Source: Mesodorylaimus sp. YZB2_4 (taxonomy: Eukaryota; Nematoda; Enoplea; Dorylaimida; Dorylaimidae). Taken from it: 64,000 nt of DNA. Under the pieces are notes generated by a model, which saw only the letters and a list, made by a program, of their open reading frames with translations, was not told where the DNA came from and searched no databases. The position numbers and the translations under genes are program-made. The stretch's first letter is position 1; every line of letters starts with the position of its first letter. Shown piece by piece: positions 13,801 to 25,930 of the stretch. Location: positions 62,001 to 126,000 of the forward strand of contig JASANH010001668.1 in the NCBI GenBank assembly GCA_030248295.1, read 5' to 3'.

Positions 13801-16800
13801 ATACAAGGCGTTTGTATTTTACAACACCCACGCCCCTCCCATTCTTCGCACTTCTCTTACGCGCTATTACAATAACGATCGTTCACTCTCCACCTCCGAC
13901 ACCTGCTGGCGTTCTCACTTGTCCAAGATACCTAGCCAGCCTCCTTTTACGAACCTAGGCCGCTTATATTTCACGGGATTAATCACGGATGGCTTCGAGC
14001 TCGAGTGCGGTGATAAGCGCCAGAAAAGGCATTATTCCTAATTCGAGACAGATCTTCGACGAAGCACCCTGCAATGACCAATTGTTCATGTCACCGTCCC
14101 GCTCCCTCCTCAATTAGCAATGCAAATCGCCTATTGAATGCGCGCGAGCAATCTAAACAACAAATTAGTTAATTTGGCCTTTGGGTTGCGGAATGGAATA
14201 TCGACCTGTCGCAACCATTAGTCGTCGCCCCCTAAACTGCGTCAGAATGCCCACGACATGCTGCTATCCGACGTTGGGGATAATAAAAAAGGTCAACTAG
14301 TTGTCGCCACAAACCGAAAGAAACAAGTTTACTCATTTCCTCAGTGCTTTTTAAAAACATGCAAAGCAGAGGGGGAATGACGTTGGTCACAAACTTGGCT
14401 CTATGCTCAATGCGTCAATAGGGTCGAGCGCAAAATCAAAACGCCCTCATGAAGCACCTCGTCAGCAGCTCGTCGAGGCCACATAATTACATACTGCTCC
14501 TGTGCCAAGACAAAGCGGAAGTGCCCACTCGTTTCCAAACCATTGTTTCAATGACCTTATCATCAGGTGGGCGATCACGAACATGCTCCATCCTCTGATG
14601 CCATGCTACACTATCAAAGGTCCGCTTGGCCATAATGGGACACCTCGGGGCCCACACTATTGACTCGGTTTAACAGTGGACCCCTGGGCCTAACTAGTCA
14701 GCCGAGTCTAGTCCCAGAAAGCTGGCTAAATCTAGCCGTGATGACACTGCAGTCAGAGACCATGGCACGGTGCAGTGGGCGCCCCAGTGTCCCAGGCAAT
14801 GCAGATGGGACGACAAATGCAGTCGCGCGGTATGAAAACGTCCCTTACTATAGCACACTTCCGTAACCTCCTCACTATAAATCTTTGAATTGACAAATGT
14901 TCGGTCGTATAGGGCAGTACAAATGGCATCGGAATCCAAAAAAACTATAAGATGCATTCGAGCTGCAGGCATAACAGTCAGGGCCGGCCAGTAGAGTCGG
15001 TCACACGTGAGCTACTCGGCCGATTCCAAAACATCTTTTGGTTGAATATGAAGATGGTGGCTGCCATATTTTGCTTTGCTCAACAAGACTGGACATGACG
15101 CCTAGCATCGCGCAAGTAGTGCGTCTCTCCTTTATGCGCCTACAGTACTGTAGAGGCGAGGATGGCTACTATGCTAGCGAGTATGCATTGGACATTTCGT
15201 TCCGACGGCGTGTCTGCAAAAAGTTGGCTGCCGTCAACATCTATAAATATGGCCATAGGTACTAGTCGAGTCGAGTATTGTACACCTTCTCTCCAAGCAC
15301 TACTCATCTCTTTGGCCTTTTTCATCGTACGCAATACTATCCATCCCCCGCACTCCCAAAGGCTATACTTTCCACAAACCGCACACACCCTCGCCGCGCA
15401 TCTGGAATAGTTTAGTGACGAAGCGTGACCCAGTAACCGGCCAAGTTTGATAGTAGTTCAGAAATTTCGCCCCTGGCGTTTCATGTGCATCGCGTGAGCG
15501 TGGATGCATTTCAAAAAGGGGTCAGTTCCGTCCCCAGCCCACCCCTCATCGCCAATGTCCAACACAAATCCTTGATCGTACACCCTTCCAAACCGCCGAG
15601 GACTGAGAAAACGACGAAGAAACCATCTGATGCAAACACACAGTCCACAAGAGAACAGAAAATGGACTCAGTCAGAAGATGAAAAGGCCCCCGTCACGAG
15701 CCTTTCGCCCCCCCCCCCCGCACTGTACAGTCAACACTGTGTCCGAACATACGGTCCCAGTGGCATCCGAGAAGACGTCAATAAACGAACAGGCACCGAC
15801 TTACTTTACGAGCATTTCTTCAAACCAAAGATAGGTTTCTTCCTCGAAAACAATATACTAGTCAACCCGCAAATAGTATCGCCCGCGGCCAGCACACTAC
15901 CCGTTGGATAACGAAGACGAATGCAGAGAAACCTTTTCCACCAAACTCCGCAAAAACTCACCAGTCCAGCAACGTTTTTCGCCTTCAACTGGACAAACGG
16001 AAAAATACCAAACTCTCAATAATGGTCCTGGCATTTACACGCTACAAAAATAGGGTCACGAGTATTCATCATGTGATGACCAAACAAAGGCCCATCCGCC
16101 CTTCCGCTGTGATAAAAGCACGTCCAGCAGATAGCCCGCACAGTTCATTCACCCCTGGTTCACTGGGAGACCACGTTCAACGGTCACGTGACCACAGCCG
16201 CTTATGCTGGGCGCGGTTGGAGGACACGCTGCAGAGATCAAACGCACATTGCATAGGCGCATTATCGATGGGACAAATAAAATTAATTTCTGACCCGCAC
16301 TAACAAACAGAGGGACGACCAAATACCCTCCATTTCGAGAAGCGTGGACTCGCATTTGGGGCTGCAATAATCTCAGAATCATCCGCATATTAATTACTAG
16401 TTGGCCACGGCTCCGCCCCACCAGTTACCTCTTAACCTATTATACCAAATTCCCCCGCTATTATCCATACCCGCTTCACATTTTCCGCATGTTTCAATTA
16501 CGAGCGAAGCGTATATTGCCGACACTCCCAGCCCGTCCCCCCTCAATGACTTGGCTGCACATCTGCCGCACTCACTCATTCAACTAATTCACACCCTCGA
16601 CAGCAGCAAATCGATCTGTTCGTTAATACAAAACACTTATTCCACCCTTTAGCTGTATGAAAGCCATAAATCAAACACGGCCCGCTCAGTCACAAGCCAT
16701 GCTAAACCAGTTGGCACAAAGCCACGTGTTGACAGTGCTAAGCTTAGGCTAGTTGTGGCGCCAAAACCAAGTCGTCCTGCCATTGTGAGCTAAACTGCCC

Positions 16801-19800
16801 TCTAGCAGTGGGGCGTACCCCGTGGACAAGAGGGGAGTGCCACGCAGGCACACACTGGGGCACGATAGGCAGTGGACTGCCGAGTGGCCAGTCCCCCCCG
16901 TTTGTACACCAAGCGCATCAAGGGATCGAGCGCGTGACATTCATCCAACACCTACTCACCCCAAAACTCCGACCAGCAGGCAGGCAAAGAGAAGCCATTG
17001 GAATTGCTGCCTCACTTTTCTCTACCTCTTCTCGACACGAAAAAACTACGCAAAGCAACAACAGCAGCTGGCGATTCTCCTCCGATTTCGTTGGCCAGCT
17101 CAGTCAATCAAAAAAACTATCCGTGCGTCCAAAGCGAGCCGCTAGCCACGAACGAATGTTCATTGCGTAAATCAGTTTGTTTTCAACTTTCTCGCCAACT
17201 GCAACCAAGCGGCTCTATCGTATGGTACAAAATTTAAACTCTTTGTTTCGCATCAATGATGGCTCCCTCGTCCAAACAGGGTAGGCATAGTTTCGCAAAA
17301 CCGTTGACACGCGACTAGACAATAAGGAAAACATGAGGGAAGAGCATTCGGGATGCGACGAGACCTTCTATTGTCAATCAGACGCACACCCTTATCGCAC
17401 CATATACGGGCCAGTCGCCTGGGCTAAACCGTTGATAATGCTTATCATCATTCCTGAATGCATAACAATAATGGCCGGTAGTTAGTCGAAAAAGAAGCTT
17501 GTCCCACCAAATATTCTCCACTTCTCACTACAATTCGAAACGTGACGTTTCGAGCAACCATCGAAAGCTCCTGTTCCTCCCATCCCGTATTTCGGCGTGA
17601 CTTTACTTTGGGGCACATATACACTTATGTGCTGCAGGTTTGCGTAAACAATTGCGTCGTGACAACTGCGAGAACGACCCATGGCCCTCCCCCTCCATGT
17701 CCAAACAGCGAGCTTTCCACTCGGCCACATTCTTCATCCCACGACAACACAAAGTATTAGCCAAGCGGACCGACCGGACCATACTCCTTGCACAAGGAGA
17801 AAAAGTAACGGAAAGAAGAATGCTCCGTAAAACAGGGAGAATCGACTGAACAAAAGTGCCCTCTCCCGACTAAACTAATACATTTTCGACGACTGTAAAA
17901 AGCTATCAATCACAAACAAGCCAGGGGCAGGCTGGCCACCGAAACGTATACAGCAAGACTGGTCCTGCTCCCTACGCCCACCAGCACAAGCTTCCGCGAA
18001 CAGTGCAATTTGTTTCCGCAATGAAACCCAACCGGCAGAATTTCGCGACGAGGCACCCCATTTCGCCAGATTGGCATAAGCAATAAGAAGCACTTATTGG
18101 GTGCCATTAAAGGCGACCAGTGCCGTCCATTAGAGACTACATAGGTCAGCCAGGTACAGTAAGCAAGAATCGTACAAAACCATCAAGAAGTTCTTTCGGC
18201 TCGTCGGATACGAAATGCGCACAACACGATTTCGACACAAGCCGAAATCTATGGCAGCACAGACGAACCTTTCCGTTTCACTTTGGTCATACCTAATTTC
18301 ATTTTACGTGACATAGGACTGTACGTCGAGAGCGAAGAAGAGAATAGGCACGACGAGAGCGAAGAACTGGCCAGTGCATGGACGAGACTGTTCATCAGTG
18401 TGGGCCCCTCCCATGCAAGCCTCCAAAAGACGACTAGAACGGACATGGCTGCAGTGCACAGCAACTAGTCTGTCCACGTCCGCAAATCGAAGCGACCACG
18501 AAACCAAACGAAAAAGGCGCAAAAGAATTGAGTTTTTCTTTGGCAGCCAATTCTCCCTCCCTCGATTATGTCCCGCAGCGGTCGAACGGCCATCGCTGAA
18601 CTGGACACGCACTTAGTCATCGACGAACTCTCCTGTCCCCCCAGACCTACGCCAAGTATAGGATGCGTCAACTCACCTGTTGTGATGGCATGATTCCATC
18701 AAGAATCTTCACTTCATGGACGGCAAGGCAGAATATGAGTAGAAGAGCGTGTACTCCTCGTGGGCGAAACATGTCTAATCTCACTTACCTAGCTTCCCAC
18801 AAACTTTGGCTGGAATCCATCAAAAAACAGTTTATATTGTTCGCAACCAAATAGCGCGTACTGGCGCACTTGATCAATAAGTGCGTCCGCACTAATGTCC
18901 GCCTCCCCTACCTGTGACAGATATCCACCACCGATCCATCCACTCCAGCTAACTAACCCCATTCACGTCGACAGAGTGAAGTTTACGCGAAGCTTAGCCA
19001 AACTTAGCTTTCGCTTATAAACACGTGCGCGAGGCGCTTAACCAAATACGGCAGCGAGACGAAGGGAGTAGGGACGCGCACGGGGGAGACGCGGGTAGTG
19101 AATGCCTCGAGTTTCGCTCAACTGCGTACAGGCACGCATTGCAAGTGGCCATTTTCGTGATGCAATGTGCACGAAAAGTGGGCAATAGAACGAACGCGTG
19201 GTAGACAGCTAAATTTTCAGGGACTAGTCTCCGAAACGATTGTATGTGGGTCAAACTGGGCCCATCTCCATCCGCCGATTCTGACGTAGCCAGGACCATA
19301 CGAACATATTGCCATACATGGATGCAAGTGCGAAAAATGTCTACCTGCCCGTCGCCACCCCATCTCTCTCTGGGACCAATGCACAGTACTCGCCTGTGCC
19401 TAGAGTGATAGAAGTGGTCCCCCCCCCGCACCCGAACCATATAAAGGCGGCCAGAAGTGTCCATACGATGGACTCGAGCACGACTACGATGATGGCGTCT
19501 CTGACACTTTTTTCGTCAAGGAATTGAAAAGACGAATTTTTGGGAAGAGCCTAGGCGACATTCCATTATGAACGACAAGCACTGCGCCTAAAACGGCCGC
19601 CTTACAAAAGTGTTGGCCAATACGAAAACCGCGTGAGCGAGAGGGGGGGGGGGGTGGCCAAAGACCAGTTATTGGACACTAGAACCTGCCATGCACAGGA
19701 TCCTTAACCGGACTTCAACGAATACAACCATTGGCAATCTGGCCATCGCGTGAATATGGGCAAGAAAGTAGGCAAAGAAGAACAACCGTGCACGCGCCCT

Positions 19801-20844
19801 CAAGGCCGCCCATGTACATACATCATGTCAGACAGTGGAAAGGAGGTCAAAAAGGGAGAATTGTAGGGCTAGAACCTGCCTCGGCTTCAAACCTAACATT
19901 ATCGATTACATTGGCGGGCCCACCGACAATCGCATTTATGGAACGATTGCTTTTGCCATGTACGAAACGCGGATGCGTAAACAGTGAATTCGCCAAGCAG
20001 ACCTTGTTTGCATAAGCGGCCACTGCCTTCGTCCTTTCGCAAGTCGACGACAGCCAACCGTGGCGGCAGCTGTTCCGACTCGACTCGCATACCTCGCCCT
20101 GGTGACTGTTCTTCCCTTCCGCTCCCACAGCCGCCACCACACACAAGTGCCAGCCAAACAATGCCTTTCCGCCAATCCAGAGCTTGGTTCAAGCGATTGA
20201 GACGAATGCAATTCAGGCCAGGAAGCCGCTGATTCCGATCTTCGCTACCTGTATTCTCCCACTTTCTGCAATCATGAACTGTGGAGAAGTGCATCAAATG
20301 TCTATGCAAGGCTTACCAACCCACCACGTCCTCTCCACTCTAAAGATGAGTGATGGCTTTCGAGAAACAATTAACCACACACACATTCAAATTAAAAATG
20401 GCGGGAAAATTGGCATATGTGCAAATAAATTGCAAAATCTAAAGCACAATGTCGGACGAATGAGTGAATTTTATTTTGTTGTTGGTGGATGATGAAGGCT
20501 GATTTTGTACAGCACTGTAGCAACATAGATAGATGCTGCTCACGGATGTTAATTTGAAAGGCATGTTTAGAAGTGCATGATTCGATCGATCGGCATCGAT
20601 TCGACCTAAACTTCAGCACCAGCGGGAATCTTACTCATTGTGCCGAAATATGCACCCCTCATTATCCGGTCCCGAAGTTTCAAATTTCCCGCTTCACAAC
20701 TTTGTCGTACCTTTTGTCCCGCCAGCTAGCAGACAAGTCTGCACATCTTGACAAAAAAGCGCGGGAAGTACAGTTTGCTGCGACATTTTATATCACATCT
20801 ATTTTGTGTGGTTTATTTCGAACAAAGAACTTTTCCTTCGAATT
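10886..20844. other. Long stretch with no supportable gene
   Basis: About 10 kb upstream of the coactivator and of HAUS1. I found no exon with recognisable protein similarity on either strand. There are homopolymer runs (G near 11574-11588 and 19648-19658, C near 15709-15718) and scattered short open frames with no shared character. It could hold 5' untranslated exons or enhancers of the coactivator gene, but nothing in the sequence shows this. Confidence 0.45.
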
Positions 20845-21798
20845 ATGTCGGTCTCAAAAGATTCCTCAGCTTTGTCCTTCGATCGATCTGTGAAGATACA
20901 ACAATGGCTCGACAAGATTCTTCAAGAGGGCGATCTGGCCGAATCAGTGGTGTTCAACGGACAATCGTTTTCCTCACGCAATTTTTCCTTCGATTTCGAA
21001 GACAAAGAACGTATTATTGAAAGTTTAGAATTCTTGATGCACGTGAATGAGCATATGGAATCAAAGGCCGAAGAAACTGATGCGATTTCTTCTCGCGTGT
21101 TAGAGCAATCACGAAAGGGCGCTCGAAATTTAAATGATTCCATATTATCAAAGTTTCAATCGACTTTACGTCTTTTGCAACACGATCGATCAACGATGAG
21201 CAATTTACGGTTATTAGTTCAATTTTACAAATGCATTCCACAAGAAAATATCGAGAACGAAATTGGGCAATGCGACGGAATTGGTTTCAACGACGAATTC
21301 ATTTTGTCCGCCTTTACAGCTCTTTTACGTCGAGAAGCAGAAAATAATCAAAAATGCACCAACGCATCGAACGATTGCCAATTTCTCGAAGCAAATCTTC
21401 AAAAATTAATCGTCGATAAACGTAATTTGGATGAAGAATTCAAGAACAAACGCGAAGAAATATTACGAGGCCAAGTAATACAAGAGGCTGCTGAACAACG
21501 ACGCGAAGCTGCTTTTATGCGGAAGAAAGCCCAGCGATACACAAGAGCTATCGCCGATTTGAAATTCGAGCTGCACGATATTCGCATGTACGATCCGGAC
21601 TCGCTGTCACGAGCTGCTCTGAAGGAAAATGATCGAAACAACGAGGCATTGGCCAAGGAATTGGAGGCTTTGAATAAGCAAGTGGCCATTTTTCGTGAGT
21701 TACCAACAAATATCGACTTGGCGCGAATCAAATTGGAAGAAGCTAGACTTGAATTGAAGAAATTGGAAAACCAGATTGCTTTGCATTTTGGAATTTAG
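20845..21798 (+). CDS. HAUS1: HAUS augmin-like complex subunit 1
   Basis: Subunit of augmin, which recruits gamma-tubulin to existing spindle microtubules so new ones branch from them. Single exon, 317 aa, close to the ~280 aa of vertebrate HAUS1. The N-terminus (KIQQWLDKILQEGD) matches the family's opening helix, and the C-terminus (FRELPTNIDLARIKLEEARL) matches the conserved segment with PNPSLAQVKIEEAKREL in vertebrates. The middle and end are long charged heptad-like helices, as expected of a coiled coil. I chose the ATG of MSVSKDSS because the frame upstream has no other ATG. The lack of introns is unusual next to its many-exon neighbours and could mean either intron loss or a retrocopy; the frame is intact. 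Confidence 0.85.
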   Translation: MSVSKDSSALSFDRSVKIQQWLDKILQEGDLAESVVFNGQSFSSRNFSFDFEDKERIIESLEFLMHVNEHMESKAEETDAISSRVLEQSRKGARNLNDSILSKFQSTLRLLQHDRSTMSNLRLLVQFYKCIPQENIENEIGQCDGIGFNDEFILSAFTALLRREAENNQKCTNASNDCQFLEANLQKLIVDKRNLDEEFKNKREEILRGQVIQEAAEQRREAAFMRKKAQRYTRAIADLKFELHDIRMYDPDSLSRAALKENDRNNEALAKELEALNKQVAIFRELPTNIDLARIKLEEARLELKKLENQIALHFGI

Positions 21799-22194
21799 GA
21801 TCATCTTGTTTGGCAACTAATATTGCAATGACTTGCGAGTGTCGTGGGTGAGGTCTTTCGTTTTCTAACATTGTTTTGGTCGATTGTGCTAACTTGGGTT
21901 TTGTGTCAGTCGTGTCGTTTTTGACTAAACTCGTATTTATAAACGAGCCTGCCTGATCAGCCAAATCATCCTCCATCTTGATTCAGATATGTCGTGCTCT
22001 TCGAACAGTCAGACAGTAGACATTTCTGGACTTCGATGGCGGCTATATTGTATGATCGGTGCGAGTGCTTATCGAAAGACGCGATCACAGTGATTTCAGA
22101 GATATAACTGCGAAACTTAAAGATGCTTCTCACTGATCGTGAGTGTCTCTAATGGACGTCGGGAAAGCACTAAATGCGTTGAACCACTGTGCGT

Positions 22195-22340
22195 AGTAGG
22201 CCATGGCGAGTGGGAGAGTAATCTATCCTCCCTGGCTGGGAGACGTCAACCCCTCGGCTTGATGTTTCAGCCGCAAGTGTACTGTAGTCGCAAAACTTGC
22301 CTGCTCCAGTCATAGTTTTTGTCCCTTGCGCCTTCCAGGC
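22195..22340 (-). repeat. Dispersed hairpin repeat (MITE-like), antisense copy
   Basis: The reverse complement matches the copies at 43.6, 46.9 and 59.6 kb: an ACTGGAGCAGGCAAG block, then a self-complementary core (22244-22264), then GACGTCTCCCAGCCAGGG and a CTCTCCCACTCGCCA block. No open frame of its own. Confidence 0.7.
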
Positions 22341-22486
22341 ATTGTAAATGACACTTATGAACGCATACCCATATCGAGTGCCCACGCATACCTGCTAGAT
22401 ACGGGTAGCCATGCAGGGGATACATGCGCGAGGACTGTATGTATCCGTGCAGTGCAGACCTAGTGCAGCTATCAACAGTCGTTGTG

Positions 22487-22530
22487 TACACTACATACAT
22501 ACACTACATATATACACTACATATGTATGT
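22487..22530 (+). repeat. TACACTACATA short tandem repeat
   Basis: About three imperfect copies of an 11-bp unit (TACACTACATA) followed by TATGTATGTGG. It sits about 130 bp upstream of the ATG of the membrane-protein gene, so length variation could touch its promoter. Confidence 0.7.
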
Positions 22531-22657
22531 GGAAAGATACTTAGAACCGCCCATATTACACTGCAGGCTACCCCAGTTCGTCCCCTCTTGTCAGTCGCAG
22601 TGCGTGTGTCGGACAGAGCAGTTGGCCAGAAACTTTGCTCGTGGTCGTGAGGAGTCG

Positions 22658-23627
22658 ATGGCGCCGAGTTTGTTTCGCGACGACGAATGGTGGTCGTACT
22701 CCCCGAATGATTTAGGAATCAATGCGAACCTGATTTCGGCGATCGTGGCCGCGTCCATCCTGACCATTTTCGTGGCCATTTTTGGCCTATGCGGCTGCTG
22801 CGGGCGTGATAAGAAGAAGGGCAAGGAAGAGGTAAGTTGGGGGATGCATTTCTGCTAACCTGAGATGTCTGTAACTTTCCATTTAGAAGCCAGTGACGCC
22901 TCCCCGCTATATGGACATGGATCTGGACAAAAAGGACGGAGGTGGATCGAAAGACAATACACCCGCCGCCAATCCGTACATCGATCTCGAGCCCCCGCCA
23001 TTGTCCCCGTTCAAATCTGAAACAGTCGTCGATCAGAGGGCCACGCAAATAGGAATGACTAAGAGGACAGCAGCCACTGCCGAAGCCAGCATGAAAGGTG
23101 CCACTGCCAAGGAGAGCCCCCTACAAAAGGACAAGACCTTAATACGGAAGGAAAGGTACAGCTGCACTTTGTCCCAGCATGTATCGCATGAGCATACTGT
23201 ACTTTGCAGTGTAAAGCAATCATTGAAGCCCGCGCAAATGGCATCGAAACGCGGAGAAGTTCCTGCAGGGGTCAGGTGGGAGCACATGTCCTTTTTTCTG
23301 ATGACATCATTTACAAATATCGTTTTCAGTGTGGTCACAAAAGGAAAAGGAGGCGTACAGCCAGCAGCGGAAGGTGAGTGCACAGTACGTGTCTGTGTCC
23401 TCATCCAAAGTGAAGCATTTTTCTTTTCAGTTGCGCCAGCTCCTCCTCCCATGCAATTCGTGGCTGAAAACGATCCTCGTTATCAAAGCTTTTTCGCCGT
23501 CGACGACCAGTTCCAAGGAACCATGATGACGAAACAGTCAACGCGCAAGGTGTCGGGCCGCGACTCAGCGATGGGCTCAAAAACGGCACTCCTCTCCTTC
23601 ACCGACAAGAAGTCCAAGAAACGTTGA
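22658..23627 (+). CDS. Single-pass membrane protein of unknown function, 5 exons
   Basis: Not recognised. Proposed exons are 22658-22831, 22887-23155, 23210-23275, 23330-23373 and 23431-23627, giving 249 aa with consistent phases. A short N-terminus (DDEWWSYSPNDLG) precedes one hydrophobic helix (residues ~23-45, LISAIVAASILTIFVAIFGL), ending in CGCCGR and a Lys-rich stop-transfer stretch. That predicts an outside-N, inside-C single-pass protein with a ~200-residue cytoplasmic tail rich in Pro, Ser, Thr and Lys. The tail contains PPRYMDMDL and, near the end, ENDPRYQSFFAVDDQF. There is no signal peptide and no known domain. The introns are 55, 54, 54 and 57 nt; the last three are multiples of three without in-frame stops, so retained forms would also be open. 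Exons of 66 and 44 nt are unusually small and may be alternatively spliced. Confidence 0.65.
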
Positions 23628-24299
23628 TCGTGAAAATTACTCGTGCTGGCAAATTGTTGCTGTCCGATTGATCTGTCTCGATTTTGGAATGGTCTATTGT
23701 CTCGGGGTGACTATTTCACTGAATCAATGCGAAAGCTATGAGCCACAATCTGGGCCCCGTTGCATAAAAAATAAGACAAGTCAACTCAATAAGAAAACTG
23801 GTTTAAGACAACTGGGCTTAAGAATAGTCGGGGTTTTTACGACAACTTTTTGCTTGTGATAAAGTAAGAACGGCACATGTCGGAGCTCTGCGCAAAAATG
23901 TAGATATGCGGATATAGGTTGATCGGAATGTGGATATGCGCAAGAATGTGGACCTAGGGGCTGAATTCACAAAAAAGTGGTGTAACTGAAAAGAATTGGG
24001 TGCAGTTCGATCGAGGGTGAAGGGGCACACATAATGGCCTGAATTCGAACACGATCGCCCATGACTAGGCGCGGCGGGGGCCTAACCCAATTTAGGCCAC
24101 AGGCCAGGCTAGCTTAAACGCTGCTCGATGTTAATGGCCAGAAAATTCCTACTGTAGTAAAAATCTAGCCATAATGGTGCGGGTGCGTGTTTTCTCGCTT
24201 TTTATAATTTCGCAACTTTGTCGCTTCCCACGCGACTGTGATTATAAGCGGACTCGGCCATATATGGCCGTAATTCTGTCACTTAAGCAGTCGATGCAC

Positions 24300-24985
24300 A
24301 GATGCGAAATAGGTAGGGTTGGTTGCATACAAAATACGCATACTGTGCGCAAAGTTTGTGCATCGCATTCTAATTTGGATGCGTATACAGTATGCGTACA
24401 CCAGGCGGAATGTGTACGCATATACGAATTGGCGAACTTGCTTGTACGCAATACATACAATGCGTTCGTTAATTAGCCGCTTGAGCCAAGTTAAAAATTA
24501 AAAGAAATTTCTTACCACGAGCCAAATTAGCAGGTGGAAGAATTCGAACTTGTTATTTATACATCTTTTCCTTACTGGTCGCAACAAATCCAATATTTGA
24601 CTAGCGTTTTAGTTCGGCAGCTCTTGCCTCTAAATTCGGCAAAAAATTTAAAAAATATTAGCCCAAGAATTTTTCCTGCAAGTCAATATTTGTCTTACTT
24701 TGTCAAAGTGCCATGTTCTCAAAAATTTAAAACTTTGTACGTATCCTGATTTTGGTGTAGTAAACCTGACGCCATCAGAATTTATTACCAAATGCAAAAT
24801 AGAGAGTACAGCCATCAGGAGTTGGATACTTGCTGCGACAGAATCCTCAAATAAGTGAATCCGTCAATTTTCAACTTACAGCATGCCCACGGTTTCTTAA
24901 TATTTTTGATCCATAATGGTTAAAAATTAACAAAAGACTTACACGTGGTAAGATAACCCACGAAGCTTTAGGGATCGCTTTGAGG
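24300..24985 (+). repeat. Unknown dispersed element, left (shorter) copy
   Basis: The reverse complement of 27905-29290 aligns along this interval. Shared landmarks in order are the ATACATACAATGCG block (~24452), AAGAATTCGAAC (~24538), GCGTTTTAG followed by CGGCAGCT (~24605), GTCAATATTTGTCT (~24682) and GATAACCCACGAAG (~24953). Both copies end at this last landmark, which looks like a true element terminus. Non-coding as far as seen. Confidence 0.7.
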
Positions 24986-24989
24986 CTGG

Positions 24990-25130
24990 AACCCTAAACC
25001 AGCCACCCCGGAGGGCTCAGCTTTAGTGACGCTGCTCAGTGCAAATGTGCCACGCCCACCAGGATTCGATCCCGCAAACTTCCGCTTGCGATCCTGATGT
25101 CGTACCACTGAGCTATCAGGGCCACGAAAA
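24990..25130 (-). repeat. tRNA-derived SINE-like sequence
   Basis: On the minus strand it reads with a pol III A-box-like stretch (TAGCTCAGTGGTACGA) and a B-box-like stretch (GGATCGAATCC) at tRNA spacing. The acceptor stem does not close (GCCCTGA has no matching 3' arm), so it is a tRNA relative and not a working tRNA gene. It directly abuts the inner end of the left dispersed element. Confidence 0.55.
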
Positions 25131-25829
25131 GAGAAAAACTAGCAGCTCACTCAAACTTGGTCGAGTGTAAAGTGCAGCCCCTCCTTGCCTGAAGAAAGAT
25201 CATCCCCCTTGCTCTCACTGCACACTGCTTCACACGCTGACCAAGGCTGCGTCTTCTCGCACGCGTGGCCTGACCAACCGAAATAACCAACTAGGCCGAA
25301 AGTTGGATTTCCAGTGTTGAACGAGTATTGACGGAGGAACGCTGGATTGCTGTCACGAGCTTCACGGATTTTGTTTGACCAATCGGTGTTGTGAATTAGG
25401 TCAAGACCCGCCTATTATCGTCCGACCCTAATCTCCAGTTACCTGCTATGTGTTTGGAAAACGAGTCTATTTCGCCGATATTTCGAGGAAATTAGCCGAG
25501 TTGTGTTGTACCACTCGCTAGAATCGCAAGGCTCTTCATGAATGCTGAGATCAGCTAGTAGCTTTATGCACGACTAGTCGCTCGTTTCGAATTTCGTTTT
25601 CTTATTGTAAGTTTTTTAGGTTGATTTCACTTGGCGAGGTGTCTTCATGCGAAACACGATTTTGGAATTGCTCGACATGGAAATTCATGATCCGAGGCCA
25701 GCAATATTTTCAGTCCAGGACTGTCTTTCATGCTGTTCGGAACGGTTATCTGTATTTGCAGACAAGGTCACGTAATTAGTTACAGTATGGGACTATATAT
25801 TTTAGATGCACTGATTACAGGGAAAATAC

Positions 25830-25930
25830 GCATTACGCAAACTTTCACGCATACTTTTTGGAGTATGCAATTCGTTTATGACGCAATACGCATGCGCATT
25901 CGAGAGACTTTGCGTATGCGCATTCAAATC
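25830..25930. repeat. TACGCA/TGCGTA-rich segment
   Basis: Dense alternation of ACGCATAC, ATACGCATGCGCATTC and TGCGTATGCG motifs. Similar clusters lie within the two dispersed elements (24330-24470 and 29130-29270). It may be a third fragment of that element. Confidence 0.5.

Larger units (their letters stand above)
21799..22657. other. Intergenic, with a hairpin repeat copy
   Basis: Between HAUS1 and the membrane-protein gene. It holds one antisense copy of the dispersed hairpin repeat (about 22195-22340) and a short tandem repeat at 22487-22530. The last 100 bp should contain the promoter and 5' leader of the next gene. No further coding sequence was seen. Confidence 0.5.

Noticed and set aside
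12790..16700. Small open frames as coding exons between the coactivator and HAUS1
   Set aside because: Overlapping frames in different phases, no splice-linked neighbours, and no family resemblance.
23330..23373. Alternative reading of the 44-nt exon as WSQKEKEAYSQQRK
   Set aside because: That frame does not connect in phase with either flanking exon; the VVTKGKGG frame does.
24990..25130. A functional tRNA gene on the minus strand
   Set aside because: A-box and B-box are present, but the acceptor arm does not pair and the anticodon arm is poor; it fits a SINE.
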